Positions 5,638 to 11,666 of a stretch of DNA of 15,820 bases are shown piece after piece (positions within the stretch are counted from its first letter, which is position 1; each line of letters opens with the position of its first letter). A program made the translations under genes and the position numbers. Location: NCBI GenBank assembly GCA_035640715.1, contig DASQVO010000114.1, forward strand, positions 1 to 15,820, read 5' to 3'. The notes beneath the pieces were generated by a model that had not been told where the DNA came from, did not search any database, and was given only the letters and a program-made list of their open reading frames with translations. The stretch comes from DASQVO01 sp035640715 (lineage in GTDB: Bacteria > Actinomycetota > Actinomycetes > Streptosporangiales > Streptosporangiaceae).

Positions 5638-6309
5638 GAGTTCGTGAATGGAACCCAGGCGGATGACCGGGCCACGCAGATTGAGATACGGCAGGCGTGC
5701 AGTTCCGATCGCGACGCCATCGGCGACTTCCTCGCTGGCCTGTCGCTGCGGACCCGTTACCTTCGCTTCTTCGCCGGCGTCATGCCGGTGACCCCGGCCA
5801 TGCTCCACCGTCTGGCGGGAGGCGGCATGGCCGATGGCGATGCGGCGAGCGGCGGCACGGGCGGTGATCACATCGACGCCCTGCTGGCGACCGAGGACGG
5901 CGCGATCATCGGTCACGCTATGGCAGTCGGCACACGCGGGTCATCGGGGGCGCAGGTTACGGAGATCGGCGTCGTCGTGGCCGACGCGCGGCAGGGTCAG
6001 GGCGTGGGCTCGGCCCTGATGCGCGCGCTGGCCGGCCGGGCGCAGGCCCGCGGTGCGACGGTCATCGTCATGGATGTGCTGGCCGAGAATCAGGAAACTC
6101 TCGCCATGATCACGAATCACTTCCCGGCGGCACGCCATCACCGCTCAGGCCCCTACGTGACCATTCACGTCCCGCTGGCGCGATATCAGGAGGAACAGCC
6201 CCGTGAACCCTTCGCCAGGACACGACAGCCCCAGCCCTGCGGGCAGCCTGGACATGACCGGAAACGGCACCTCAGGCAGCGGGCGGCAGCGGGTCTACCA
6301 GTGGGGTGA
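5623..6309 (+). CDS. GNAT-family N-acetyltransferase
   Basis: 228 residues if started at ATG 5623; TTG 5608 and GTG 5644 are in-frame alternatives, and no start has a good ribosome binding site. GNAT signs are EIRQACSSDRDAIGDFLAGL at 21-40, LRTRYLRFF at 42-50, strand EIGVVVADARQGQGVGSALM at 114-133 with the acetyl-CoA pyrophosphate-binding pattern R-Q-G-Q-G-V-G at 123-129, and the following helix and strand GATVIVMDVLAENQETL. It transfers acetyl from acetyl-CoA to an unidentified amine. The last 35 residues (194-228, Arg/Gln/Pro-rich) overlap the next gene by 107 bases and look like out-of-frame translation of it. The ancestral protein probably ended near residue 190. It heads the plus-strand group opposite HxlR. 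Confidence 0.75.
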   Translation: MAGDAEFVNGTQADDRATQIEIRQACSSDRDAIGDFLAGLSLRTRYLRFFAGVMPVTPAMLHRLAGGGMADGDAASGGTGGDHIDALLATEDGAIIGHAMAVGTRGSSGAQVTEIGVVVADARQGQGVGSALMRALAGRAQARGATVIVMDVLAENQETLAMITNHFPAARHHRSGPYVTIHVPLARYQEEQPREPFARTRQPQPCGQPGHDRKRHLRQRAAAGLPVG

Positions 6310-6769
6310 TCCCGCGGTCTCAGCGGCCGCCGCCCGTGAGCTTGACGGCATAACGTTCTTCCGGGAGATACTGGCCGGCCGGCTGCCGCCGTCGCCCATC
6401 ATGGCGACCCTCGGCTTCAGCGCCGTGTCGTTCGAGCCGGGCCGGGCGGTCTTTGAGATAACCCCCGCCGAGCACCACTACAACCCGATCGGTTCCGTGC
6501 ACGGCGGCGTCTACGCGACGCTCTGCGACTCCGCGTGCGGCTGCGCCGTTCACACCATGCTGCCCGCCGGTGCCTACTACACATCGCTGGATCTGGCGAC
6601 CAGGTTCATCCGGCCCATCACCTCCAGCACTGGGCGCCTGCTATGCGAAGGCACCGTCGAGCACCTGGGATCCCGCACCGCGCTGGCCCGGGCCCGGCTC
6701 ACCAGCGCCGACGGCAAGCTGTTCGCGCACGCCACCAGCAACTGCCTGATCTTCCGCCCCGGCCCGTGA
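6203..6769 (+). CDS. PaaI-family hotdog-fold thioesterase
   Basis: 188 residues from GTG 6203, with a perfect AGGAGG (6188-6193) 9 bases upstream. An ATG at 6254 is an alternative that would avoid about half of the overlap with the GNAT gene. After a disordered Gly/Ser/Pro-rich N-terminus of about 28 residues, the hotdog domain shows HHYNPIGSVHGGVYATLCDS at 91-110 (N94, H100-G101-G102, D109), then YTSLDLATRFIRPI and SRTALARARLTSADGKLFAH. These are PaaI-type acyl-CoA thioesterase motifs; such enzymes hydrolyse acyl- or aryl-CoA esters. The substrate cannot be told. The start lies inside the GNAT reading frame, so the two genes are probably co-transcribed and translationally linked. Confidence 0.82.
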   Translation: MNPSPGHDSPSPAGSLDMTGNGTSGSGRQRVYQWGDPAVSAAAARELDGITFFREILAGRLPPSPIMATLGFSAVSFEPGRAVFEITPAEHHYNPIGSVHGGVYATLCDSACGCAVHTMLPAGAYYTSLDLATRFIRPITSSTGRLLCEGTVEHLGSRTALARARLTSADGKLFAHATSNCLIFRPGP

Positions 6770-6924
6770 CCGGGATGCGCGGCAGTGGCGCCTGCAGGGA
6801 GGCATCGCAGGCCTCCTCGTCAGGTCCGCAACTGTGGGAAGTGTGGCCTGTATCGTGGGGCGCCACCCGGCTGACGGCGAGACACTTGAACTGCGATGAA
6901 GACCGCACAGGGGGGCAACCAACC

Positions 6925-7563
6925 ATGACAATCGTCATCGCGGGAGTGAGCATTCCCGATTCACCGCTCGCCGCCGAGGCAACTGAACTGGTTCGCGATG
7001 CAGCACCGGACCTGCTGTTCCATCATTCACGCCGGGTCTTCCTGTTCGGATCCTTGCATGGGAGCCGGCTAGGGCTGACCGTGGATCCCGAACTGCTCTA
7101 CGTTGGCGCCATGTTCCACGACCTGGGCCTCACCCCTAAGTACCGCGGCGAGAAGCAGCGTTTCGAGCTGGACGGCGCTGACGAGGCCCGCCGGTTCCTG
7201 ACCGCGCACGGTGTCGACGAGGCCGACATCCGCAAGGTATGGGAGGGCATTGCCCTGCACACCACCCCGGAGGTGCCGTGGCGGCTGGAGCCCGAGGTCG
7301 CGCTGGTGACCGCGGGCGTGGAAACCGATGTGCTGGGCATCGGCCTGGGCCAACTGGCCAAGGAGGACATTGCCGAGGTCACTGCCGCGCACCCGCGGCC
7401 CGGCTTCAAGGAGCAGATCCTCGCCGCCTTCGCCGACGGGTTCCGCCACCGCCCGGACAGCACCTTCGGCACCGTCAACGCCGACGTCCTCGAGCACTTC
7501 GTGCCCGGCTACCGGCACATCGACTTCGTCGAGGTCATCCGCAATTCGGGCTGGGAGAATTAA
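6925..7563 (+). CDS. HD-domain metal-dependent hydrolase-like protein
   Basis: 212 residues from ATG 6925, with a G-rich AGGGGGGC (6909-6916) 8 bases upstream. HD signs: H33/H34 in LFHHSRRVFLFG, the paired H65-D66 in VGAMFHDLGLTPKYRG at 60-75, H112 in EGIALHTTPE, and D135 in GVETDVLG as the possible last ligand. The overall form SRRVFLFG...DPELLYVGAMFHDLGL resembles the HD proteins related to fungal cyanamide hydratase, whose bacterial members mostly lack a known substrate. It is cytosolic. It is 155 bases downstream of the thioesterase on the same strand; an inverted repeat GGAGGC / GCCTCC around 6809-6827 lies in that gap. Hydrolase or lyase action on a small molecule is likely, but a nucleotide phosphohydrolase is also possible. 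Confidence 0.78.
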   Translation: MTIVIAGVSIPDSPLAAEATELVRDAAPDLLFHHSRRVFLFGSLHGSRLGLTVDPELLYVGAMFHDLGLTPKYRGEKQRFELDGADEARRFLTAHGVDEADIRKVWEGIALHTTPEVPWRLEPEVALVTAGVETDVLGIGLGQLAKEDIAEVTAAHPRPGFKEQILAAFADGFRHRPDSTFGTVNADVLEHFVPGYRHIDFVEVIRNSGWEN

Positions 7564-7574
7564 CCTGCCCGGCC

Positions 7575-7698
7575 GCGGAACGGCAAGCCCTCGCCCCGGC
7601 GGCCATCTAGCGTCCTCCTGAGCGGCGATCCACTCAGGGGGGCCGCTGGGTGGCCGCACGCGGAACGGCAAGCCCTCGTGGAAACGGCAAGCCTTGCC
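7575..7698. repeat. Three copies of an ACGGCAAGCC element in an intergenic gap
   Basis: GCGGAACGGCAAGCCCTCG occurs exactly twice (7575-7593 and 7660-7678), and a shorter third copy GGAAACGGCAAGCC lies at 7680-7693. The third copy runs into GGCAAGCCTTGCC (7686-7698), an inverted repeat of 6-bp arms around one C. Between the first two copies is CCTGAG 7617-7622 / CTCAGG 7633-7638. The block lies just upstream of the second thioesterase and could be an operator cluster, or a small dispersed repeat. Confidence 0.6.
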
Positions 7699-7755
7699 CG
7701 CTGACCGGCTAAGGTGGCCAGCGGCCGGTCCCGCGGGTGACAGCGAGGAAATCTG

Positions 7756-8175
7756 ATGATGGATGAGACGATCGACCCCAATGACTTCATCTCTCCGCTG
7801 GACCGATCGCTCGGGCTTCGCATCTCACACGCCGACGCCGGGCGCGTCGACGCGGTCATGGAGATTACGGATCACCACCTGCAGGCACACGGCATCGTTC
7901 ATGGCGGTGTCTACTGCACCGTCACCGAGACGATCGCCAGCCTCGGGGCCTCCCTCAAGGCCGGCCTCGACCGGCAGGTTGTCGGGATAAGCAACCGGAC
8001 TTCATTTATCCGCGCAGTGCGGGACGGCCGGCTCACCATCACCGGCGAACTCGTGGATGCCGTCGATGACCTCCAGCTGTGGAAAGTCGACATCGTCGAC
8101 TCCCGCGCCCGGCTGATCGCAATGGGGCAGGTGCAATTGATGCGGCTGCGGGACCGTGCGCCAGAGCCCCGCTGA
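7756..8175 (+). CDS. Second PaaI-family hotdog-fold thioesterase
   Basis: 139 residues from ATG 7756; the adjacent ATG 7759 is equally good, since GAGGAA (7745-7750) is 5 or 8 bases upstream. The hotdog signature is LQAHGIVHGGVYCTVTETIA at 42-61, with H49-G50-G51 and the catalytic-position acid E58, followed by SNRTSFIRAVRDGRLTITGE and a final strand LIAMGQVQLMRL. A single hotdog domain of about 140 residues is the normal size. It is distinct from the thioesterase at 6203: it lacks the long disordered N-terminus and has Glu where the other has Asp109. Two such enzymes in one cluster suggest CoA-thioester metabolism (inference). It is followed by the HAD gene after only 21 bases. Confidence 0.82.
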   Translation: MMDETIDPNDFISPLDRSLGLRISHADAGRVDAVMEITDHHLQAHGIVHGGVYCTVTETIASLGASLKAGLDRQVVGISNRTSFIRAVRDGRLTITGELVDAVDDLQLWKVDIVDSRARLIAMGQVQLMRLRDRAPEPR

Positions 8176-8196
8176 CCGCCGAGGCAGCCTTAGGGC

Positions 8197-8865
8197 ATGA
8201 AGGGGGGCAGCGTGATCGGGGCTGTGGTTTTCGACCTGGATGGAGTGCTCATCGACTCCGAGCCAGTGTGGGAGCAGGTACGCCGGGAGCTGGTGGCCGA
8301 ATACGGCGGCCACTGGGCCCCGGACGCGCAGCGGCGGCTGATGGGCATGAGCACCCAGGAATGGTCCCGTTACCTGAGCCGGGACCTCGGCGTCGGTCTC
8401 CCGCCCGAACGGGTCGCGGCACTGGTTATCGAGCGGATGGCGGACGCCTACGCCCGGCGCCTGCCGCTCATGCCGGACGCGGCCGGCACGGTGCGCCGCC
8501 TGGCAGCGCGCTGGCCGCTGGGCCTGGCCAGCTCCTCACCGCCGGTCCTCATTGAGACCGTGCTCAATTCGGTGTCGATCAGCTCGCTGTTCGCCGCCAC
8601 GGTGTCCACCGAGGAGGTGGCCCGCGGCAAGCCCGCACCCGACGTCTACCTGACCGCAGCGGCCCGGCTCGGCGTCCAGCCGACCCGGTGCGCGGCCGTG
8701 GAGGACTCCAGCAATGGGCTGCGTTCCGCCGCGTCCGCGGGACTGCGGGTCATCGCCGTCCCGCACCCGCGTTACCCGCCGGAGGCCGACGCCCTCGGGC
8801 TGGCAAGCGCCGTGCTGGACGGCCTCTCCGGGCTCACCACCGATACCGTCGCCGCACTCGGCTGA
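8197..8865 (+). CDS. HAD-superfamily phosphatase (beta-phosphoglucomutase-like subfamily)
   Basis: 222 residues from ATG 8197; GTG 8212 is an alternative, behind AGGGGGG (8201-8207). All four HAD motifs are intact: VVFDLDGVLIDSEP at 10-23 (nucleophile D13, acid/base D15), GLASSSPP at 109-116, K145 in RGKPAPDVYL and VEDSSNGLRSA at 168-178 (E169, D170). Residues 17-85 form the helical cap of subfamily I. Such enzymes dephosphorylate or isomerise small phosphorylated sugars and metabolites through an aspartyl-phosphate; the substrate here is unknown. It is the last gene of the plus-strand run and 21 bases from the thioesterase, so co-transcription is likely. Confidence 0.88.
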   Translation: MKGGSVIGAVVFDLDGVLIDSEPVWEQVRRELVAEYGGHWAPDAQRRLMGMSTQEWSRYLSRDLGVGLPPERVAALVIERMADAYARRLPLMPDAAGTVRRLAARWPLGLASSSPPVLIETVLNSVSISSLFAATVSTEEVARGKPAPDVYLTAAARLGVQPTRCAAVEDSSNGLRSAASAGLRVIAVPHPRYPPEADALGLASAVLDGLSGLTTDTVAALG

Positions 8866-8985
8866 CGGCCAGCGCCCAGCTGACGGTGCACGGACGCTGG
8901 ACGGATCATGCGGCAGGTCCGGGCTTCCTCTATGTGAGATCCCGAACGGGATGTGGTGACACTCCCCGCGTTCGGCATACCGTCC

Positions 8986-9065
8986 CGGCGGGCCCGCCCG
9001 GACCGCGCGCTCAGTCGACGGCCAGGACGAACATCCGTGAACCGGGCGGGGCGATCTGCTGGTAG
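8986..9065. repeat. Direct repeat, left copy (80 bp)
   Basis: This segment matches 11278-11357 at a constant offset of 2292 bases, with 3 mismatches in 80 by eye (at 8993, 8999 and 9023). It includes the last 18 codons and stop of an EthD-like gene plus 25 bases beyond the stop. The identity ends abruptly at 9065. The two copies bracket the secreted-protein gene and its upstream region. Confidence 0.8.
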
Positions 9066-9123
9066 CCCGCCGCGGCGGCCGCATCTCCGGGTGGCCAGTG
9101 CGTCCAGGCTGTGGTCAGCGATT
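9011..9123 (-). pseudogene. Frameshifted C-terminal fragment of an EthD-family gene
   Basis: On the minus strand, AGYQQIAPPGSRMFVLAVD and a stop (9011-9013) nearly repeat the end of the intact EthD protein (DYQQIAPPGSRMFVQAVD). Upstream of 9065 the likeness weakens: IADHSLDALA in one frame corresponds to FADQAALDAALG, and PPGDAAAAAGY in another frame to SPEGRATAADY, so there is a frameshift. Nothing of the N-terminal half remains; beyond about 9123 the sequence runs into the end of the secreted-protein gene. It is a decayed paralogue or a duplicated 3' end. Confidence 0.7.
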
Positions 9124-9136
9124 CCACCGGGAACTC

Positions 9137-10909
9137 TCAGCCGCCGCCGACGATGAACGCGTCGATGTCCTGGAACACGCCAGAGGAGGCCGGGTCCTTC
9201 TGGCCGGTCACCGTGATGGTGATGGTGTGCTGGCCGGCGGACAGTCCAGTCTTGGTGAACAGGACCTGCTGCAGGGCGAACGTGTGCCCGTAGGTGTCGA
9301 CGGACACCGGCGGTCCGCCGTCGATGGACACGCTCGCGTGGCCGTGGTTGTTGTTCCGCGAGCCGACCCAGGCGATGGACGTGCCGCGGAACGTGTAGCT
9401 GAGCGATGAGCCGGGAGTGTGGCTGTAGTGGACGGTGCCGCCGAGATAACCGCCGTAGGTATACTCGTCGGCCCAGCTGCCGGTTCCGGTCGTGCCGGGC
9501 GTGAACGCGACCGAGTCGTCGACCACGTTCCCGGTGGGCGTGGACAGGATGAAGGGGAACGCGTGCAGCTTGTACAGGAAGTCGTTGCTCCGGCTGCTCG
9601 TGCCGAAGTCCTCGGCGGTCAGGACCGTGTTGCCGAGCCCGCCCATCGTGATGAACTTCGACACCAGAGCCGGGTCATACCAGCCGAGTGTGCTCTGAAT
9701 TGACGGATTGCAGGCGAAGTAGCATTCGGTGGTGGGCTGGTTGAAGAAACTCGTCCATGGCCCCCAGGGGTGCGGTGCCTCGAAGAAGTTCCAGGTGGAG
9801 GTGGCCGCTGCGCCGGCGCCCGACCAGCTAGCCGTGAACGGGAAGTAGGCGCTGGCCAGGATGTAGGTGTGCAGCGGCGCGTCGTAGACGATGCTGGCCT
9901 GGCTGAGCTGGTGCGGCACGGACAGGATGTGGGTGGCTTTGGCGGAGTTGGATGACCAGGCCGCCGAGTCCATGCCATTGCCGCCCGGCGGGCCGGTGTA
10001 GAACTGCCAGTCCGCAGCGTTCAGGTTGCCGATCTTGCTGCGCAGCACCCGGCCCAGGATGTAGTAGTTCCCGTCGTAGGCGAAGCCGTCGTTGGAGATG
10101 GCGTACACGTAGGTGTTCCCGCCGTCGGCCGTGGATGCCGGGTTGTCGCCCTGGCCGTACTGGATGAACTCCGGCGTGGGGAAGCTGGTGCCGGGGAACA
10201 TCGCCTTGGCGCCCGGCCGCCCGCCCGGCAGCCGCGGCGGTGCGGCACCGTTGGGGTTATTGGTGACCCCGAACGAGTTGGACCACCTCCGCCCGTTGTC
10301 GGTGGACTTGATGATGCTGGCGTCATTGGAAGGCTGGAAGCCGGCCGGATACCCGCCGTAACCGTCAACCTGGCGGGTGACGACCACGTACAGGGTGCCG
10401 CCCACCGAGATGATCCCGTCGGTCTTCCATGTGCGGCCATCGTTGTAGTTCTGCCTGGCACCTACCACGCCGTAACTGGTCATGCAGTTCTCATATGGCG
10501 AGGCGAGGCTGGCCGCGCTGTTGCCGGTGAGCTCGTTCACGGAGAAGTTGCTTCGGCACGTGCCGGCGAACCCGGTCGCGTCGTCACTGGTGGCGTAGAT
10601 GTTGCCGTCGGCCGCCCAGGTGTTGTACCAGGTGTCCCCGTTCGTGGGGCCGCCACCGGTGCCGGATCGCGTCCTGGGGCTCGCGTTGTTCCAGGTCTGC
10701 GGGATGCCGACGCTCGCCCCGGTGATCATCGAGGCGGTGCTGGCCTGGCCTGCGTGGGCCTGGCCTGCGTGGGCCTGGCCTGCGTTGGCCTGGCCTGCGT
10801 GGGCCTGGCCTGCGCGGGCTGCGAGTGCATGGGCACCGTACGGTGCCATGGCGAGCACAGCCACCGTCAGTGAACTGGCCGCTGCTCCGAACAATCGTGG
10901 CGATCTCAT
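9137..10909 (-). CDS. Secreted Asp-box (sialidase/BNR-like or DUF4185-like) protein with C-terminal beta-sandwich domain
   Basis: 590 residues from ATG 10909; AAAGAAG lies about 10 bases upstream. Residues 1-30 form a Sec signal peptide (RSPR, hydrophobic core, AHALA). Residues 33-57 are five AGQA[H/N/S] repeats encoded by 15-bp tandem units. Residues 70-450 are rich in Trp, Tyr, Gly and Asn, with an Asp-box S202-T-D-N-G-R-R-W209 and an Asp-box-like NDGRTW near 156-161, pointing to a beta-propeller like sialidases and other glycan-acting proteins. C118, C142, C396 and C400 may form disulfides. Residues 485-588 (TFRGTSIAWVGSRNNNHGH, then LSAGQHTITITVTG) look like the galactose-binding-type beta-sandwich common at the end of actinobacterial secreted hydrolases. 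Probably an extracellular carbohydrate-active or -binding protein; the catalytic residues are not identified. Confidence 0.75.
   Translation of the reverse strand: MRSPRLFGAAASSLTVAVLAMAPYGAHALAARAGQAHAGQANAGQAHAGQAHAGQASTASMITGASVGIPQTWNNASPRTRSGTGGGPTNGDTWYNTWAADGNIYATSDDATGFAGTCRSNFSVNELTGNSAASLASPYENCMTSYGVVGARQNYNDGRTWKTDGIISVGGTLYVVVTRQVDGYGGYPAGFQPSNDASIIKSTDNGRRWSNSFGVTNNPNGAAPPRLPGGRPGAKAMFPGTSFPTPEFIQYGQGDNPASTADGGNTYVYAISNDGFAYDGNYYILGRVLRSKIGNLNAADWQFYTGPPGGNGMDSAAWSSNSAKATHILSVPHQLSQASIVYDAPLHTYILASAYFPFTASWSGAGAAATSTWNFFEAPHPWGPWTSFFNQPTTECYFACNPSIQSTLGWYDPALVSKFITMGGLGNTVLTAEDFGTSSRSNDFLYKLHAFPFILSTPTGNVVDDSVAFTPGTTGTGSWADEYTYGGYLGGTVHYSHTPGSSLSYTFRGTSIAWVGSRNNNHGHASVSIDGGPPVSVDTYGHTFALQQVLFTKTGLSAGQHTITITVTGQKDPASSGVFQDIDAFIVGGG
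10744..10818 (-). repeat. 15-bp tandem repeat, five units, in coding sequence
   Basis: On the plus strand the unit is CCTGGCCTGCGTGGG, repeated five times without gaps. Unit 3 has CGTTGG and unit 5 CGCGGG at the end. It encodes AGQAH, AGQAN, AGQAH, AGQAH and AGQAS (residues 33-57) just after the signal peptide of the secreted protein. Such in-frame repeats can gain or lose units by replication slippage, changing linker length without a frameshift. Confidence 0.9.
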
Positions 10910-10936
10910 CTGCGGCTATCTTCTTTCGATGAGGCG

Positions 10937-10966
10937 AGTAGACATGGCTGCTCGGCCACGTTTCAG
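10937..10966 (-). promoter_or_regulatory. Probable promoter of the secreted-protein gene
   Basis: On the minus strand, CTGAAA (10961-10966; 4 of 6 to TTGACA) and TCTACT (10937-10942) are separated by 18 bases. The transcript would start about 20 bases before the ATG at 10909, leaving room for the AAAGAAG ribosome binding site. Confidence 0.35.
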
Positions 10967-11302
10967 GCGAACGCGCCGGGGACGTGCACGAGAGTGATGC
11001 GGAGCTGCCGGTGGCCTCGGGTGAGGCTGGCTGCCTGACTCCAGGTGCGCGGGATCGGAAGTCGCGTCCCTGCCTGAGCTCGGATAGTGCGACAGCGTTG
11101 GGTCCCAATGAGCTCATGACTCATCTCCGCACAGCATCCACCAGTGCCGCCGGACGCTGTGCGGGAATGAGTAAGCTTTTACCACATATTAATGGCGTGT
11201 TGATCCGTCAAGATCTGCAGAAGATTGTCAAAATTCGGGCAGAAAACTACTCGGATCTGGGAGCGGGCCGCCAGCACCGGCGGGGCCGCCGGGACCGCGC
11301 GC
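10967..11302. other. Intergenic region with AT-rich block and hairpin
   Basis: Between the EthD gene and the secreted-protein gene. It holds a hairpin, CCGCACAGC-A-TCC (11127-11139) with GGA-C-GCTGTGCGG (11152-11164), that is 9 bp, one mismatch and 3 bp around a 12-base loop; a palindrome ATGAGCTCAT (11108-11117); and an AT-rich block at about 11165-11263 (near 42% G+C by hand count, against roughly 70% around it). A plus-strand frame beginning MSKLLPHINGVLIRQD at 11167 has no ribosome binding site or family likeness, and I do not call it. The hairpin could end EthD transcription. Confidence 0.5.
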
Positions 11303-11357
11303 TCAGTCGACGGCCTGGACGAACATCCGTGAACCGGGCGGGGCGATCTGCTGGTAG
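11278..11357. repeat. Direct repeat, right copy (80 bp)
   Basis: Partner of the repeat at 8986-9065, in the same orientation. Here it is the true 3' end of the intact EthD gene (stop at 11303-11305) plus 25 bases downstream. Confidence 0.8.
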
Positions 11358-11608
11358 TCGGCTGCAGTGGCCCGTCCCTCGGGTGAGCCCAGCGCCGCGT
11401 CAAGAGCCGCCTGGTCGGCGAAGTGCAACTCGGCCGCCCGGTAGTACGTTTCCTCGCCACCGTCGAGCGCGGCGACGAATCGCCCGGTCTCAACGCGGTC
11501 AAGACCAGGAATCTTGGCTACCAGCGGCATGTGAGTACCGGAATAGTGCTGGTCGAACGCGTCCGGGTCGTCCGGGCGGGTGTACAGGACCACGAGTTTG
11601 ACGGTCAT
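11303..11608 (-). CDS. EthD-family (dimeric alpha/beta barrel) small protein
   Basis: 101 residues from ATG 11608. The EthD pattern is clear: MTVKLVVLYTRPDDPDAFDQ, then HYSGTHMPLVAKIPGLDRVE at 21-40, then YRAAELHFADQAALDAALGS and a final YQQIAPPGSRMFVQAVD. EthD takes its name from the Rhodococcus ethyl tert-butyl ether degradation cluster; relatives form ferredoxin-like dimers, and some are monooxygenases or cyclases, but most are uncharacterised. The frame is open further upstream, but this is the natural start. There is no Shine-Dalgarno site; TAATGT lies 7 bases upstream of the ATG as a possible -10, suggesting a leaderless message. Its 3' end is duplicated at 8986-9065. Confidence 0.82.
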   Translation of the reverse strand: MTVKLVVLYTRPDDPDAFDQHYSGTHMPLVAKIPGLDRVETGRFVAALDGGEETYYRAAELHFADQAALDAALGSPEGRATAADYQQIAPPGSRMFVQAVD

Positions 11609-11666
11609 GCCGAGGACATTACGCCTTGCCCCGGCGGCCGGCCAGGCCCCACGCCGCCACCCGGCG

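Noticed and set aside
7575..7698. CRISPR-like repeat array
   Set aside because: There are only three copies, of unequal length and spacing, with no cas genes nearby.
8939..8952. ATCCCG-AA-CGGGAT inverted repeat as an operator
   Set aside because: It lies between converging genes with no start codon near it. It is more likely part of a 3' end or chance, so it is not called as a site.
10744..10818. Tandem repeat as CRISPR or replication iterons
   Set aside because: The units are contiguous, multiples of three and in frame within a clear secreted-protein gene.
11167..11280. Small plus-strand gene beginning MSKLLPHINGVLIRQD
   Set aside because: It has no ribosome binding site, then runs into Arg-rich shadow of the EthD gene; the AT-rich block alone explains the open frame.
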